The notes beneath the pieces were generated by a model. That model did not search any database and was not told where the DNA came from. It saw nothing but the letters and a program-made list of their open reading frames with translations. Source: CAVVEQ01 sp963804865 (lineage in GTDB: Bacteria > Chloroflexota > Anaerolineae > Anaerolineales > Anaerolineaceae). From it: a DNA stretch of 64,000 nucleotides. The stretch covers positions 186,001 through 250,000 of the forward strand of contig CAWDSH010000001.1 in the NCBI GenBank assembly GCA_963804865.1, given 5' to 3'. Shown piece by piece: positions 9,294 through 17,557 of the stretch. The position numbers and the translations under genes were made by a program. Every line of letters begins with the position of its first letter. The first letter of the stretch is position 1.

Positions 9294-10390
9294 CTAATAA
9301 TATGAACGACTGGGATAGTCTCATTACGAAGCTCCCAGGTACACATTTGTTTCAGAGTTTGGATTGGGCACAGTTCAAAGGTAAATACGGTTGGGATTCC
9401 CACCCGATCACATTGAAAACCGGAGAAAGGGTATCCTCGGCTGCAATGGTTTTGAGCAGGAAAGTCCGTGCGTCAAGAATTGGGCCTGAGATTCGCATTG
9501 CTTATGTGCCCCGCGGACCCATAACTGATTGGACCGATCTGGATGAGGTAGAGCGCGTTCTCAAGGAACTCGAAAATATTTGCCGTTCATGGAAAGCAAT
9601 TTTTCTAAAGATTGATCCCGAAGTTGTCATATCCATAGGTGATCCCGATGTTTCGCTAAGCAAGAAAGACCAAAATTCCAACCGAATTGTAGATCTGCTT
9701 AAGAAACGAGGTTGGAGGTTTTCGTCCGATCAAGTGCAATTCAAGAACACAGTCTGGTTGGACTTGACTGGCACCGAAGAATCATTGCTTGCTGATATGA
9801 AGCAGAAGACCCGTTACAACATACGGTTGGCTGAAAAAAAAGGCGTTAGAGTTCGCATCGGAGATGAAACAGATTTCGAGCGGATGTTCCAGATATATGC
9901 CGAGACATCCTTGCGGGATGGATTTGCCATTCGATCCAAGGATTATTATTTACAGCTATGGAAAATGTTTCTCGCAAATGGTATTGCTTATCCATTGATC
10001 GCTGAGTTTGAAGACCAGATCATTGCAGGACTATTCATTTTCATTTTCGCGGGAAGAGCCTGGTACCTTTATGGAATGTCCACTAATATGCATAGAGATA
10101 AGATGCCTAATTATCTCCTCCAATGGGAGGCGATTCGTTTGGCAAAATCCAAAGGTGTCACCATCTACGATTTATGGGGAGCTCCTGACCAATTATCGGA
10201 AGAAGATCATATGTGGGGAGTGTATCGGTTTAAAGAAGGATTGGGGGGAAAGCTTGTACGAACAATAGGCGCCTGGGATTTCACCGAGAAACCTTTTTTG
10301 TACAGAGTTTATACCCATGTACTACCCAGGATATTGGATTTAATGCGAAAGACGGGTAGAGCCAAAACGCAAGAGGAGGCTGGATTATGA
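9290..10390 (+). CDS. FemAB-like aminoacyl/peptidoglycan-bridge transferase (copy 2)
   Basis: This 366-residue paralogue of the preceding gene starts in a 4-bp ATGA overlap. Shared landmarks include WAQFKGKYGW, AYVPRGPIT, MKQKTRYNIRLAEKK, RAWYLYGMS and YDLWGAPD. It is longer because of an insertion before the central motif and a charged tail. In Gram-positive bacteria tandem Fem genes add successive bridge residues, so the pair may act in sequence; that is inference. It overlaps the following PLP-enzyme gene by 4 bp, indicating coupled translation. The two copies are divergent enough that they are not an assembly duplicate. Confidence 0.86.
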   Translation: MTNNMNDWDSLITKLPGTHLFQSLDWAQFKGKYGWDSHPITLKTGERVSSAAMVLSRKVRASRIGPEIRIAYVPRGPITDWTDLDEVERVLKELENICRSWKAIFLKIDPEVVISIGDPDVSLSKKDQNSNRIVDLLKKRGWRFSSDQVQFKNTVWLDLTGTEESLLADMKQKTRYNIRLAEKKGVRVRIGDETDFERMFQIYAETSLRDGFAIRSKDYYLQLWKMFLANGIAYPLIAEFEDQIIAGLFIFIFAGRAWYLYGMSTNMHRDKMPNYLLQWEAIRLAKSKGVTIYDLWGAPDQLSEEDHMWGVYRFKEGLGGKLVRTIGAWDFTEKPFLYRVYTHVLPRILDLMRKTGRAKTQEEAGL

Positions 10391-11352
10391 ATCTGCCGAG
10401 AATTCGCTTTGCACATTTACCGACCCCTATTGAATCAATGCCGAGATTAAGTGCTGCCCTGCAAGGTCCAAAATTATGGATAAAACGCGATGATTGCACG
10501 GGTTTGGCTTTTGGTGGGAATAAGACTCGGAAATTGGAATTTGTCCTTGCAGAAGCTCAAGCAAATGGTGCAAAAACAGTAATCACTTCCGGTGCGGTTC
10601 AATCCAATCATTGCCGACAGACCGCAGCCATGGCCGCAAAATTTGGTCTTGAATGCATCCTGGTTTTGTTTGGCGAACCGGAGGACGAACTTTCAGGTAA
10701 TGTCCTTTTGGATAATCTCTTTGGTGCAAAGATCGTGCTGGCAAGTACTGAAGACCGCGATGTAATAGTAAAAAGGACTTTTGATGAAGCGTGGCAAAAA
10801 GGAAATAGACCTTTCCTGATACCGGTAGGTGCGTCGACTCCCACTGGTGCCATCGCTTATTATTATGCATTTAAAGAATTCATGGAACAGGATTTGGACT
10901 GCAACTGGATCATTTTGCCATCATCATCTGGAGGAACGCAAGCAGGACTAACTTTAGGCGCGAAGGACCTGCTCTGGCAAGGCAAGGTATTGGGTATTAA
11001 TGTTGGTAGCCTGGAGAAGGATTTAAAAACCACTGTGGCAGGTTTGGCGAATGAAGCCGCAGACAGGATGAATTTGAAGACACTAATGGTTGCTGATGAA
11101 GTCCAGATTAATGATGATTATTGCAAGAGTGGTTACGGTAATCTAGGCGAGTTGGAAATTGAAGCCATCAGGTTGTTTGCTAAAAATGAAGGTATTTTGA
11201 TCGACCCTGTTTATACTGGAAGAGCTGCTGCTGCGATGATCGATTTGATCCGTAAAGGTTTCTTTAAATATGATGAGACGATATTATTCTGGCATACAGG
11301 TGGAACACCGGCATTGTTTTCAGGACGTTATTCAAAATTGATTGGGGTTTGA
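10387..11352 (+). CDS. D-cysteine desulfhydrase / ACC deaminase family PLP enzyme
   Basis: The 321 residues match the fold-type II PLP enzymes related to D-cysteine desulfhydrase and 1-aminocyclopropane-1-carboxylate deaminase. WIKRDDCTGLAFGGNKTRKLE (split here over residues 31-51) includes Lys46, the probable PLP Schiff-base lysine; SGAVQSNHCRQTAA and the phosphate-binding SSSGGTQAGLTLG follow, and HTGGTPALF closes the protein. The likely reaction is breakdown of a D- or cyclic amino acid to a 2-oxo acid and ammonia, but members of this family differ in substrate. It overlaps the second FemAB-like gene by 4 bp, a hint of a link between D-amino-acid handling and the wall. Confidence 0.85.
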   Translation: MNLPRIRFAHLPTPIESMPRLSAALQGPKLWIKRDDCTGLAFGGNKTRKLEFVLAEAQANGAKTVITSGAVQSNHCRQTAAMAAKFGLECILVLFGEPEDELSGNVLLDNLFGAKIVLASTEDRDVIVKRTFDEAWQKGNRPFLIPVGASTPTGAIAYYYAFKEFMEQDLDCNWIILPSSSGGTQAGLTLGAKDLLWQGKVLGINVGSLEKDLKTTVAGLANEAADRMNLKTLMVADEVQINDDYCKSGYGNLGELEIEAIRLFAKNEGILIDPVYTGRAAAAMIDLIRKGFFKYDETILFWHTGGTPALFSGRYSKLIGV

Positions 11353-11355
11353 GGA

Positions 11356-13296
11356 TTAGGGGCTCCAGGCAGGATCAAAATCATTGGCTGGATTATTGGT
11401 AAGATTTTGGATCCCGGTTCCATTTTTTCGAAGGACAAATATATCCCCGTTTGATTCACTAACAATAAATTCGCCATCCGGAGAAAAATTCGCATCACTG
11501 GCCGGGCGAAAATCATCATTGACCCTGATTTCATCAATATTTATACCCACTATCTTCGTTATTGCCAGCCATGGTTGGCTTGATCCCTGGCTATAGATCA
11601 ACGCGTTTCCTTCCGGAGCCCAATCAGGCAGGTAAGAATTCCCGCTATCCAGGCTTGTCACTTGCTGCATCGCTCCACCGGCTGAATCCATTATAAAAAT
11701 AACTGGTTGCCCAAGTCGATTACTTTCAAAAGCAATATGCTTCCCATCGGGAGACCACGCGGGGGATCGATCTGTATTGGATGGATTCGATAATCTGGTA
11801 AATGTATTTTCAGAAAGATTATATAAATATAGATGCGGTAGTCCATCACGAAGCGTTGTGAACGCAAGTTTGGTGCCATCAGGGGACCAATCCGGTTCAT
11901 AATCACCACCTGGTATCGTTCTCAAAGCTTGCAGCCCAGTCCCATCGCTATTGATGATAAACAGGGCTGATTGACTGTATTTTATTTTGTTCCCATCGCA
12001 GGGTGATATAAATGCGATCCTTTTTCCATCGGGTGACCATTCAGGTTGACAGGCGCCATCGGGTAAATTTGTGATACGTTTGATACTCTCGCCAATAACA
12101 TTCATCACATAGATCTGAGGAGCACCATCTCGATCGGATGCAAATGCCAGTAGCCCTTTTCCACTTCCGATCATGGTTGGTTCTATGGCGGGTTTGGGAG
12201 TTGTTGTATTTTCAAGAGGTGCAATGGTAATTTGATCTGATGGTTGAACTACTATGAGCTGTGTAGCCGTGATCGAGGGATTTGGAGTAGCTGATGTGAT
12301 TGCCGTTGGCATAGATCCCACATTGAAAGATCTTCCACTTTTTACCAACGGGTAAAGCACAATGCCAGTAATTGCTACCGCTCCAAAAAGAATAAAGATT
12401 AAAACGGGGTTGAACTTCCTTGATCTCTGCTTCTTGACCTGCTCGGCAGATATTGTCTTTTGAGCCACCTTGGCTTCTTCTTTGTGAAGTTTAACACTCT
12501 CCTGCGTAAGAGATAATTTAAATTCCACCGCTGATTGAAAGCGGTCTTCCGGCGCAACCGCCATGGCTTTTTCGATGGCTATAGAGATCTCAGGAGTTAT
12601 AAAAGGATTATGATGCGCGATGGGTGTAAGCTTGGATGTCCCCATTGCCCTGCTGATGCCATCCTCCGGGATCTTCCCAGTTAGTGCGGCATAAAGTGTT
12701 GCGCCAAGTGAGTAGATATCTGATCGTTGATTCGTACCTGTGCCATATTGTTCAGGGGGAGCATACCCAGGTGTCAAGGATTGTGCCCCAGTCGTTGTTG
12801 ATTGATTGCCTTTTACTATTTTTGCAAGTCCAAAATCGACCAGGAAGATCTGACCTTCGGGATTAATCTTTATATTACCCGGCTTAATATCACGGTGGAG
12901 GATGGGGGGATCAGAATTATGCAAATATGTGAGAGCATCACAAATGGTCTTACCGATCCTTAATACTTCTTCCTCAGGTAATTTCCCGTCCCGTTTTATT
13001 TTCTCCCGGAGATCCTCACCTTCAATAAAATCCATCACCAGATATTGGCCCACTTTATTAACAACAAAATGATCAGTCACCCTGGGAAGATTGGGATGTT
13101 TCACTCCTGCCAAAATGGTAGCTTCATGTCGAAATTGCCGGGATGAGCCTTCTGAGGAAAACAAATTTTCTTTTACAGCGACTGGAACATTGAGGATTTG
13201 ATCATTAGCTCGATAGACTGCACCCATACCGCCCCTGGCTATGATGCTTTCAATCTTATAACGATCGTTAAGAATTTCACCCGGCTCTAACGCCAT
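11356..13296 (-). CDS. Membrane Ser/Thr protein kinase with extracytoplasmic TolB/PD40 propeller
   Basis: Residues 1 to about 270 form a Hanks-type kinase: glycine loop ARGGMGAVYRA, catalytic Lys in VAVKEN, HRDIKPGNIKI catalytic loop, DFG in LVDFGLAKI, and APPEQYGTG in the activation segment. One membrane helix lies near 300-325, then a Thr/Pro-rich spacer, then four or more PD40/TolB-like repeats of the form PEWSPDGKRIAF near 385-646, probably a beta-propeller outside the cell that senses a ligand or docks a partner. ATG at 13296 with AAGGA upstream is preferred over the TTG two codons earlier. Targets are unknown. It is convergent with the upstream cluster and divergent from the next gene. 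Confidence 0.93.
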   Translation of the reverse strand: MALEPGEILNDRYKIESIIARGGMGAVYRANDQILNVPVAVKENLFSSEGSSRQFRHEATILAGVKHPNLPRVTDHFVVNKVGQYLVMDFIEGEDLREKIKRDGKLPEEEVLRIGKTICDALTYLHNSDPPILHRDIKPGNIKINPEGQIFLVDFGLAKIVKGNQSTTTGAQSLTPGYAPPEQYGTGTNQRSDIYSLGATLYAALTGKIPEDGISRAMGTSKLTPIAHHNPFITPEISIAIEKAMAVAPEDRFQSAVEFKLSLTQESVKLHKEEAKVAQKTISAEQVKKQRSRKFNPVLIFILFGAVAITGIVLYPLVKSGRSFNVGSMPTAITSATPNPSITATQLIVVQPSDQITIAPLENTTTPKPAIEPTMIGSGKGLLAFASDRDGAPQIYVMNVIGESIKRITNLPDGACQPEWSPDGKRIAFISPCDGNKIKYSQSALFIINSDGTGLQALRTIPGGDYEPDWSPDGTKLAFTTLRDGLPHLYLYNLSENTFTRLSNPSNTDRSPAWSPDGKHIAFESNRLGQPVIFIMDSAGGAMQQVTSLDSGNSYLPDWAPEGNALIYSQGSSQPWLAITKIVGINIDEIRVNDDFRPASDANFSPDGEFIVSESNGDIFVLRKNGTGIQNLTNNPANDFDPAWSP

Positions 13297-13322
13297 CTTC
13301 AAGTTCCTTTTCTGAATGAATT

Positions 13323-13351
13323 ATTCTACCTGAGATGACATCAAATCGCAA
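13323..13351 (-). promoter_or_regulatory. Sigma-70-type promoter for the Ser/Thr kinase gene
   Basis: On the minus strand TTGCGA (13351-13346) and TAGAAT (13328-13323) are separated by exactly 17 bases, about 30 bases ahead of the kinase ATG at 13296. The spacing and element matches make a housekeeping promoter plausible. Confidence 0.6.
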
Positions 13352-13376
13352 CGAGGATTGGTGAATTTACGCATGC

Positions 13377-13382
13377 TATAAT
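13377..13382 (+). promoter_or_regulatory. Extended -10 promoter for the Thr/Pro-rich membrane protein gene
   Basis: TATAAT at 13377-13382 is preceded by TG at the extended -10 position (TGCTATAAT) and lies 18 bases before the ATG at 13401. No good -35 is visible, which an extended -10 can tolerate. It would fire divergently from the kinase promoter. Confidence 0.5.
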
Positions 13383-13400
13383 CAAAAAGGTCATCTTACA

Positions 13401-14336
13401 ATGAATTTGGATATCCACACCGCGGTTTTAACTGCTTTCTGGCTATTGATCATTGCCACTGTGCTCAGCATCATCAATGGTTTCCGACGGATCCAGGAAG
13501 GGAACAAGCTATTTTATTATCGTAAGAGAAAAGAGCTCATCCTTACCGGTTGGAAATGGCTGGGAGCGGCGGTTGTGTTCACGGCATTGGCAGGTCTGAT
13601 CAATTTTTTTGCGGAACCAGTTGCTTATCACTATTTTCCACCGACACCGACTGCTTCTTTGACTCCGACAATTACATTAACACCAACAATCTCTCTTACG
13701 CCAACCATTTCTTTGACACCTACTATAACGGATACCCCGTCAATTACACCGGAGCCGGTACTTGGTGATGACATTATCAAAGATTTTTCTGCGACATTGG
13801 CACCAAACCCCGATGCAGTTTTCAGCCCAATAACATTCGCTAGGCGAATTGATAAAGATTTCCAACCGATCAATTCACAGGAAACTTTCAGAAATCCGGT
13901 CGGGATCCTTTACGGCACTTTCACCTATGACAATATGGTCACAGGTTCACAATGGACAGCTTTATGGGTAAGAATGACTGACAACACCGCAATATGTGTT
14001 CAATCCATACCGTGGGATGGATACACCGGTGGTTATGGTTTCTCGGAATGTGAACCTCCACCTGAAAAATGGGAACCCGGAGAATATCAACTTCAGATCT
14101 TTGTCGGGACTGATTGGATCCAATCGGGTTATTTTAGTGTGACAGGTCAAGCACCGGCGCCAAGACCTTCACCTACTAATTCCCGAACTGCGACCAAGAC
14201 TTATACGAGCACGCCTCGCGTCACGCGAACACCAACGGATACAAAGACTTCCTCATTTACAAGAACTCCAACTCCGACATCCCCCACACCAACCAAACGG
14301 GCGACGGATACACGCTGGCCAACACCGAAAAAGTAA
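13401..14336 (+). CDS. Membrane protein with Thr/Pro-rich linkers, function unknown
   Basis: I do not recognise the globular domain. The 311 residues start with two membrane helices (about 8-28 and 48-68), then a low-complexity linker near 72-115 built from imperfect LTPTI repeats, a soluble domain near 118-250 containing four Cys-poor beta-like stretches (WTALWVRMTDNTAICVQSI, WEPGEYQLQIFVGTDW), and a Thr/Pro/Arg-rich tail to the end. Such linkers are common in surface proteins of Anaerolineae. The topology suggests an extracytoplasmic sensor or scaffold. It is divergent from the kinase and shares its Thr/Pro style, so a partner role is possible but unproven. Confidence 0.75.
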   Translation: MNLDIHTAVLTAFWLLIIATVLSIINGFRRIQEGNKLFYYRKRKELILTGWKWLGAAVVFTALAGLINFFAEPVAYHYFPPTPTASLTPTITLTPTISLTPTISLTPTITDTPSITPEPVLGDDIIKDFSATLAPNPDAVFSPITFARRIDKDFQPINSQETFRNPVGILYGTFTYDNMVTGSQWTALWVRMTDNTAICVQSIPWDGYTGGYGFSECEPPPEKWEPGEYQLQIFVGTDWIQSGYFSVTGQAPAPRPSPTNSRTATKTYTSTPRVTRTPTDTKTSSFTRTPTPTSPTPTKRATDTRWPTPKK

Positions 14337-14343
14337 TTTGACT

Positions 14344-15273
14344 CTAAATGGTGTTTTGTTTGAAAACAGAGTGCATGGAAGATGCAATCCTGGCGGCAAT
14401 GTGTGCGTTATTCTTAAGTAATTCCAGATTTACTTTTAGACTCTTTCCGCCACTTAGTTCATTGATCCTTCTTAATAAAAAAGGTGTCAAGGCTGAACCA
14501 GCGACATAGTTCTCTTTTGCATCTTTGAGAGCGATTGATATATATTTATCTGCGATGTTTCGAGGAATCGCGAATTTCCCAGGAGGCGGGACGACAACTA
14601 AAATAGTTGAATTCAGACCCAGTGCCCATTGTTTTCGGGCTAAAGCAACCACATCCATTGGTGTTTCAACACGAAAGTCAACCGGTAAACCAGTTTCTTT
14701 AGCAAAAAAACCAGGGAGTTCGTCGGTTTGATAACCGACGACAGGCACCCCCATGGTTTCCAAATACTCCAGCGTTGCTTCTAGATCGAGGATGGATTTT
14801 GCTCCTGAGCAAACAACTATCATTGGGGTGTGCGATAGTTCCTGTAGATCAGAAGAAATATCAAACAATGAGCCGCGGTGAACACCTCCAATACCTCCAG
14901 TAGCGAATACTTTAATGCCACATTGATTTGCTAGAAACAGTGTGCCGGCAACAGTTGTTCCACCCGTTCTCCCATTTGCCACAGCATATGCGATTGATCT
15001 CCTGTTGATCTTGAGAGAATCCTTGGCTTCCGCTAGATTTTTAATTTCCTCTTGCAGCATACCCACTTTAATTTTTCCATCGATAATAGCAATTGTTGCT
15101 GGTGTGACTTTTTCATCTTTAACAATCTTTTCCAGGTCTAAAGCCAGCTGAAAATTCTCTGGATGCGGAAGACCATGGGTAATAACTGTCGATTCAAGGG
15201 CTACCACTGGTTTATCTCCCCTCAATGCATTTTTTATATCTTGCGCAATTACAAAATCAGTAGAAATAGACAT
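14344..15273 (-). CDS. psuG: Pseudouridine-5'-phosphate glycosidase
   Basis: PsuG splits pseudouridine 5'-phosphate into uracil and ribose 5-phosphate. The 309 residues follow the family closely: ALESTVITHGLPHPEN at the N-terminus, TVAGTLFLANQCGIKVFATG and GGIGGVHRG in the centre, SGAKSILDLEATLEYLETMG, and NIALVxNNA-type ending. AAGAGG lies 5 bases before the ATG, fixing the start. No psuK (pseudouridine kinase) is adjacent in this window, so the substrate would have to come from a kinase elsewhere. It converges on the preceding membrane-protein gene with only 7 bp between stops. Confidence 0.93.
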   Translation of the reverse strand: MSISTDFVIAQDIKNALRGDKPVVALESTVITHGLPHPENFQLALDLEKIVKDEKVTPATIAIIDGKIKVGMLQEEIKNLAEAKDSLKINRRSIAYAVANGRTGGTTVAGTLFLANQCGIKVFATGGIGGVHRGSLFDISSDLQELSHTPMIVVCSGAKSILDLEATLEYLETMGVPVVGYQTDELPGFFAKETGLPVDFRVETPMDVVALARKQWALGLNSTILVVVPPPGKFAIPRNIADKYISIALKDAKENYVAGSALTPFLLRRINELSGGKSLKVNLELLKNNAHIAARIASSMHSVFKQNTI

Positions 15274-15379
15274 GTCAACCTCTTTTTAAAATTAAACGCA
15301 ACCTTATGCATTGTAACATTTACACGAATCCGCTTGTTTGGTTGATATGTTAAAATTCTATTCAGGATCTCTCAAATAT

Positions 15380-16300
15380 ATGTCCGAAAATAAACCATTG
15401 TTGCCTGGAAAACGAATCCAAGAACTTTTACCGCCTTGGGAATTGTTCCTGACAGCATTATTCTACTTCCTTGGTGTTGGAATTCATGAGTATTTAGGAA
15501 AATCTTCTCAGTGGAATATTCTGATAATTGGATTTGTTACGATATTGATGTTGTTGATCACGAAATCCTCACTAAGCTTATATCTGCTGCGTTTAAAACA
15601 AGGATATTCAATTCAATTCGATCAAAATAAGTCTGGAAAATCCGATGAAAGGAAAAGTAATAAACTGCAGACTTTAATTTCGATTCTTGTATGCATTTCC
15701 TCCTTGACCACCGCTGTCGTTCTTTCCTTCATCATGATCCAAGATGGCGTCCTTTCATTTGATAATGCTGTTTTATTATTCCTGGCATATATTTTGGTAT
15801 TATTTATCCCACTTTATCAACAAAACATGGTAGGGTATATTGAAATAATCAATGCATTCTTAATCATCATTATTATTCCTGCTTTTGCCTTCCTGCTCCA
15901 AGGTGGTGAATTGCACCGACTAGTCATTTTACTAACTTTCCCAATTTCCTTACTATTCATCGCGCAGCAAATTGCGCTATCTTTAAAGAATTACGGCGAT
16001 GAAATGAAATTAGGGGCGCGTACTTTGTTGGGAAGATTGGGCTGGAGACAGGGGATGAATTTCCACAATATTCTGATCCTTGTCTCTTATCTTTTTATTG
16101 CATTTGAGACCTTTTTTGGATTATCTTGGGATATCGCATGGCGACTACTATTAACTCTTCCCCTGGGCTTATACCAGCTTTGGCAAATCCTGCGACTTGC
16201 TGCAGGGGGGAAGCCAAATTGGAAATTATTGGATCTTAACGCAAGAGCCACGCTTGGGGTAACAGCTTATCTTGCCGTCTTAATCATGTGGATTGGATAG
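15380..16300 (+). CDS. Polytopic membrane protein, distant UbiA-prenyltransferase-like
   Basis: About 306 residues with seven to nine hydrophobic helices. The segment KNYGDEMKLGARTLLGRLG near residue 215 resembles the second Asp motif of UbiA-type prenyltransferases (D..D...G..TL...LG), but the first Asp-rich motif is not evident, so catalytic activity is doubtful. Possible starts are ATG at 15347 and 15380; the latter follows AGGATC and begins MSENKPLLPGKR, and it avoids starting in a TTG. The gene ends 3 bp before moeA, so it is probably cotranscribed with the molybdenum-cofactor genes; why is unclear. The family call is tentative. Confidence 0.6.
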   Translation: MSENKPLLPGKRIQELLPPWELFLTALFYFLGVGIHEYLGKSSQWNILIIGFVTILMLLITKSSLSLYLLRLKQGYSIQFDQNKSGKSDERKSNKLQTLISILVCISSLTTAVVLSFIMIQDGVLSFDNAVLLFLAYILVLFIPLYQQNMVGYIEIINAFLIIIIIPAFAFLLQGGELHRLVILLTFPISLLFIAQQIALSLKNYGDEMKLGARTLLGRLGWRQGMNFHNILILVSYLFIAFETFFGLSWDIAWRLLLTLPLGLYQLWQILRLAAGGKPNWKLLDLNARATLGVTAYLAVLIMWIG

Positions 16301-16303
16301 AAC

Positions 16304-17542
16304 ATGCCAGAATTTCTTGATTTACAAGATCCGGAAACAGCATTGAACCAATTGCTTGGTTCATTTCCTGTAAATCATATGCAATCAGAGCTGGTTGCTG
16401 TAAAAGTCTCGTTAGGTCGGATCGTGTCCAGGGATGTTTTCTCTCCTGAGTACTCGCCAGGCTTTCCGCGGAGTACAGTGGATGGATATGCAGTAAAAGC
16501 CTCAGACACGTACGGGGCAAGCGAAAGTATGCCTGTTTACCTCAAATTGACCGGTGAAATTACGATGGGCAGGCAGGCAGATATTAATCTATCACCAGGG
16601 ACGACCGCCATCATCCACACTGGCGGGATGCTCCCACAAAATGCAGATGCTGTCGTCATGTTTGAAAATTCAACCACCAGCCGACCTGGAGAAGTGGAGA
16701 TTCTTCGTGCTGCAGCAGAAGGTGAAAATGTTATCTTGACCGGCGAAGATGTGAAACCGGATGATCTAATCATCCCTAGTGGTTCTCTTATTCGACCACA
16801 GGAATTAGGGGGAATGCTTGCGGTCGGAGTGAAAAACATCGAGGTCTATAAGAGACCAAGAATAGCAGTAATATCCAGCGGAGATGAGCTGGTTCCACCC
16901 GATATTGCACCGGGACCGGGTCAGGTAAGAAATATCAACAGTTACACGATCGCTGCGTTGATACAGGAATCCGGGGGAATTCCAATCGAATATGGGATTA
17001 TGCCGGATAAGATTGACCAGATGCGTTCCATAATGCAAAAAGCTCTATTTGATTGTGAGATGATGATCGTGACTGCAGGTTCCTCAACCAGTACCCGGGA
17101 CCTGACGGCAGGAATTATCAATGACCTTGGATCTCCGGGGATCCTGTCACATGGGATTAATGTGAGACCAGGCAAGCCTACCATTTTTGCAGTTTGCAAT
17201 GGAAAACCTATCGTCGGTTTGCCCGGTAATCCAGTCAGTGCACTCGTGATCGCAAAATTGTTTGTTGTCCCTGTTATCGAGAAATTGAGTGGCCGGAATA
17301 AACAAAGAATTGTTTCACAGGTTTCTGCTTTGTTGGAATCAAATATTCCTTCCCAGGCGGGCAGAACCGATTATTATCCAGTTGTTCTAAGTGAAAGAGG
17401 TTCTGATGTCTTTGCTGAACCGGTCCATTATAAAAGTAATCTAATATTTTCCTTAATTCGGGCAGATGGACTTGCCTGCATACCAAAGGATGCGAATGGC
17501 GTTCCTGCCGGAGCAAAAATAAAAGTAATCTTATTCGATTAA
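16304..17542 (+). CDS. moeA: Molybdopterin molybdenumtransferase MoeA
   Basis: MoeA inserts molybdate into adenylylated molybdopterin to form the molybdenum cofactor. The 412 residues have the four-domain MoeA pattern: STVDGYAVKA near 52, HTGGMLPQNADAVV near 105, SSGDELVPP near 190, GSSTSTRDLTAG near 257, and LPGNPVSALV near 305. It is followed after 15 bp by a second, fused MoeA. A molybdenum enzyme that needs the cofactor, MsrP, is encoded at 37760-38704 in this window. The tandem MoeA arrangement is typical of archaea and several anaerobic bacteria, where one copy may be specialised, for example for tungsten. Confidence 0.94.
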   Translation: MPEFLDLQDPETALNQLLGSFPVNHMQSELVAVKVSLGRIVSRDVFSPEYSPGFPRSTVDGYAVKASDTYGASESMPVYLKLTGEITMGRQADINLSPGTTAIIHTGGMLPQNADAVVMFENSTTSRPGEVEILRAAAEGENVILTGEDVKPDDLIIPSGSLIRPQELGGMLAVGVKNIEVYKRPRIAVISSGDELVPPDIAPGPGQVRNINSYTIAALIQESGGIPIEYGIMPDKIDQMRSIMQKALFDCEMMIVTAGSSTSTRDLTAGIINDLGSPGILSHGINVRPGKPTIFAVCNGKPIVGLPGNPVSALVIAKLFVVPVIEKLSGRNKQRIVSQVSALLESNIPSQAGRTDYYPVVLSERGSDVFAEPVHYKSNLIFSLIRADGLACIPKDANGVPAGAKIKVILFD

Positions 17543-17557
17543 ATCGCAGGAGTTTTA

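Noticed and set aside
8304..10390. Assembly duplication of the FemAB-like gene
   Set aside because: The copies differ in length and in most residues; only short motifs are identical.
13640..13760. DNA tandem repeat
   Set aside because: The region encodes imperfect LTPTI-like protein repeats; at DNA level the units vary too much to call a satellite.
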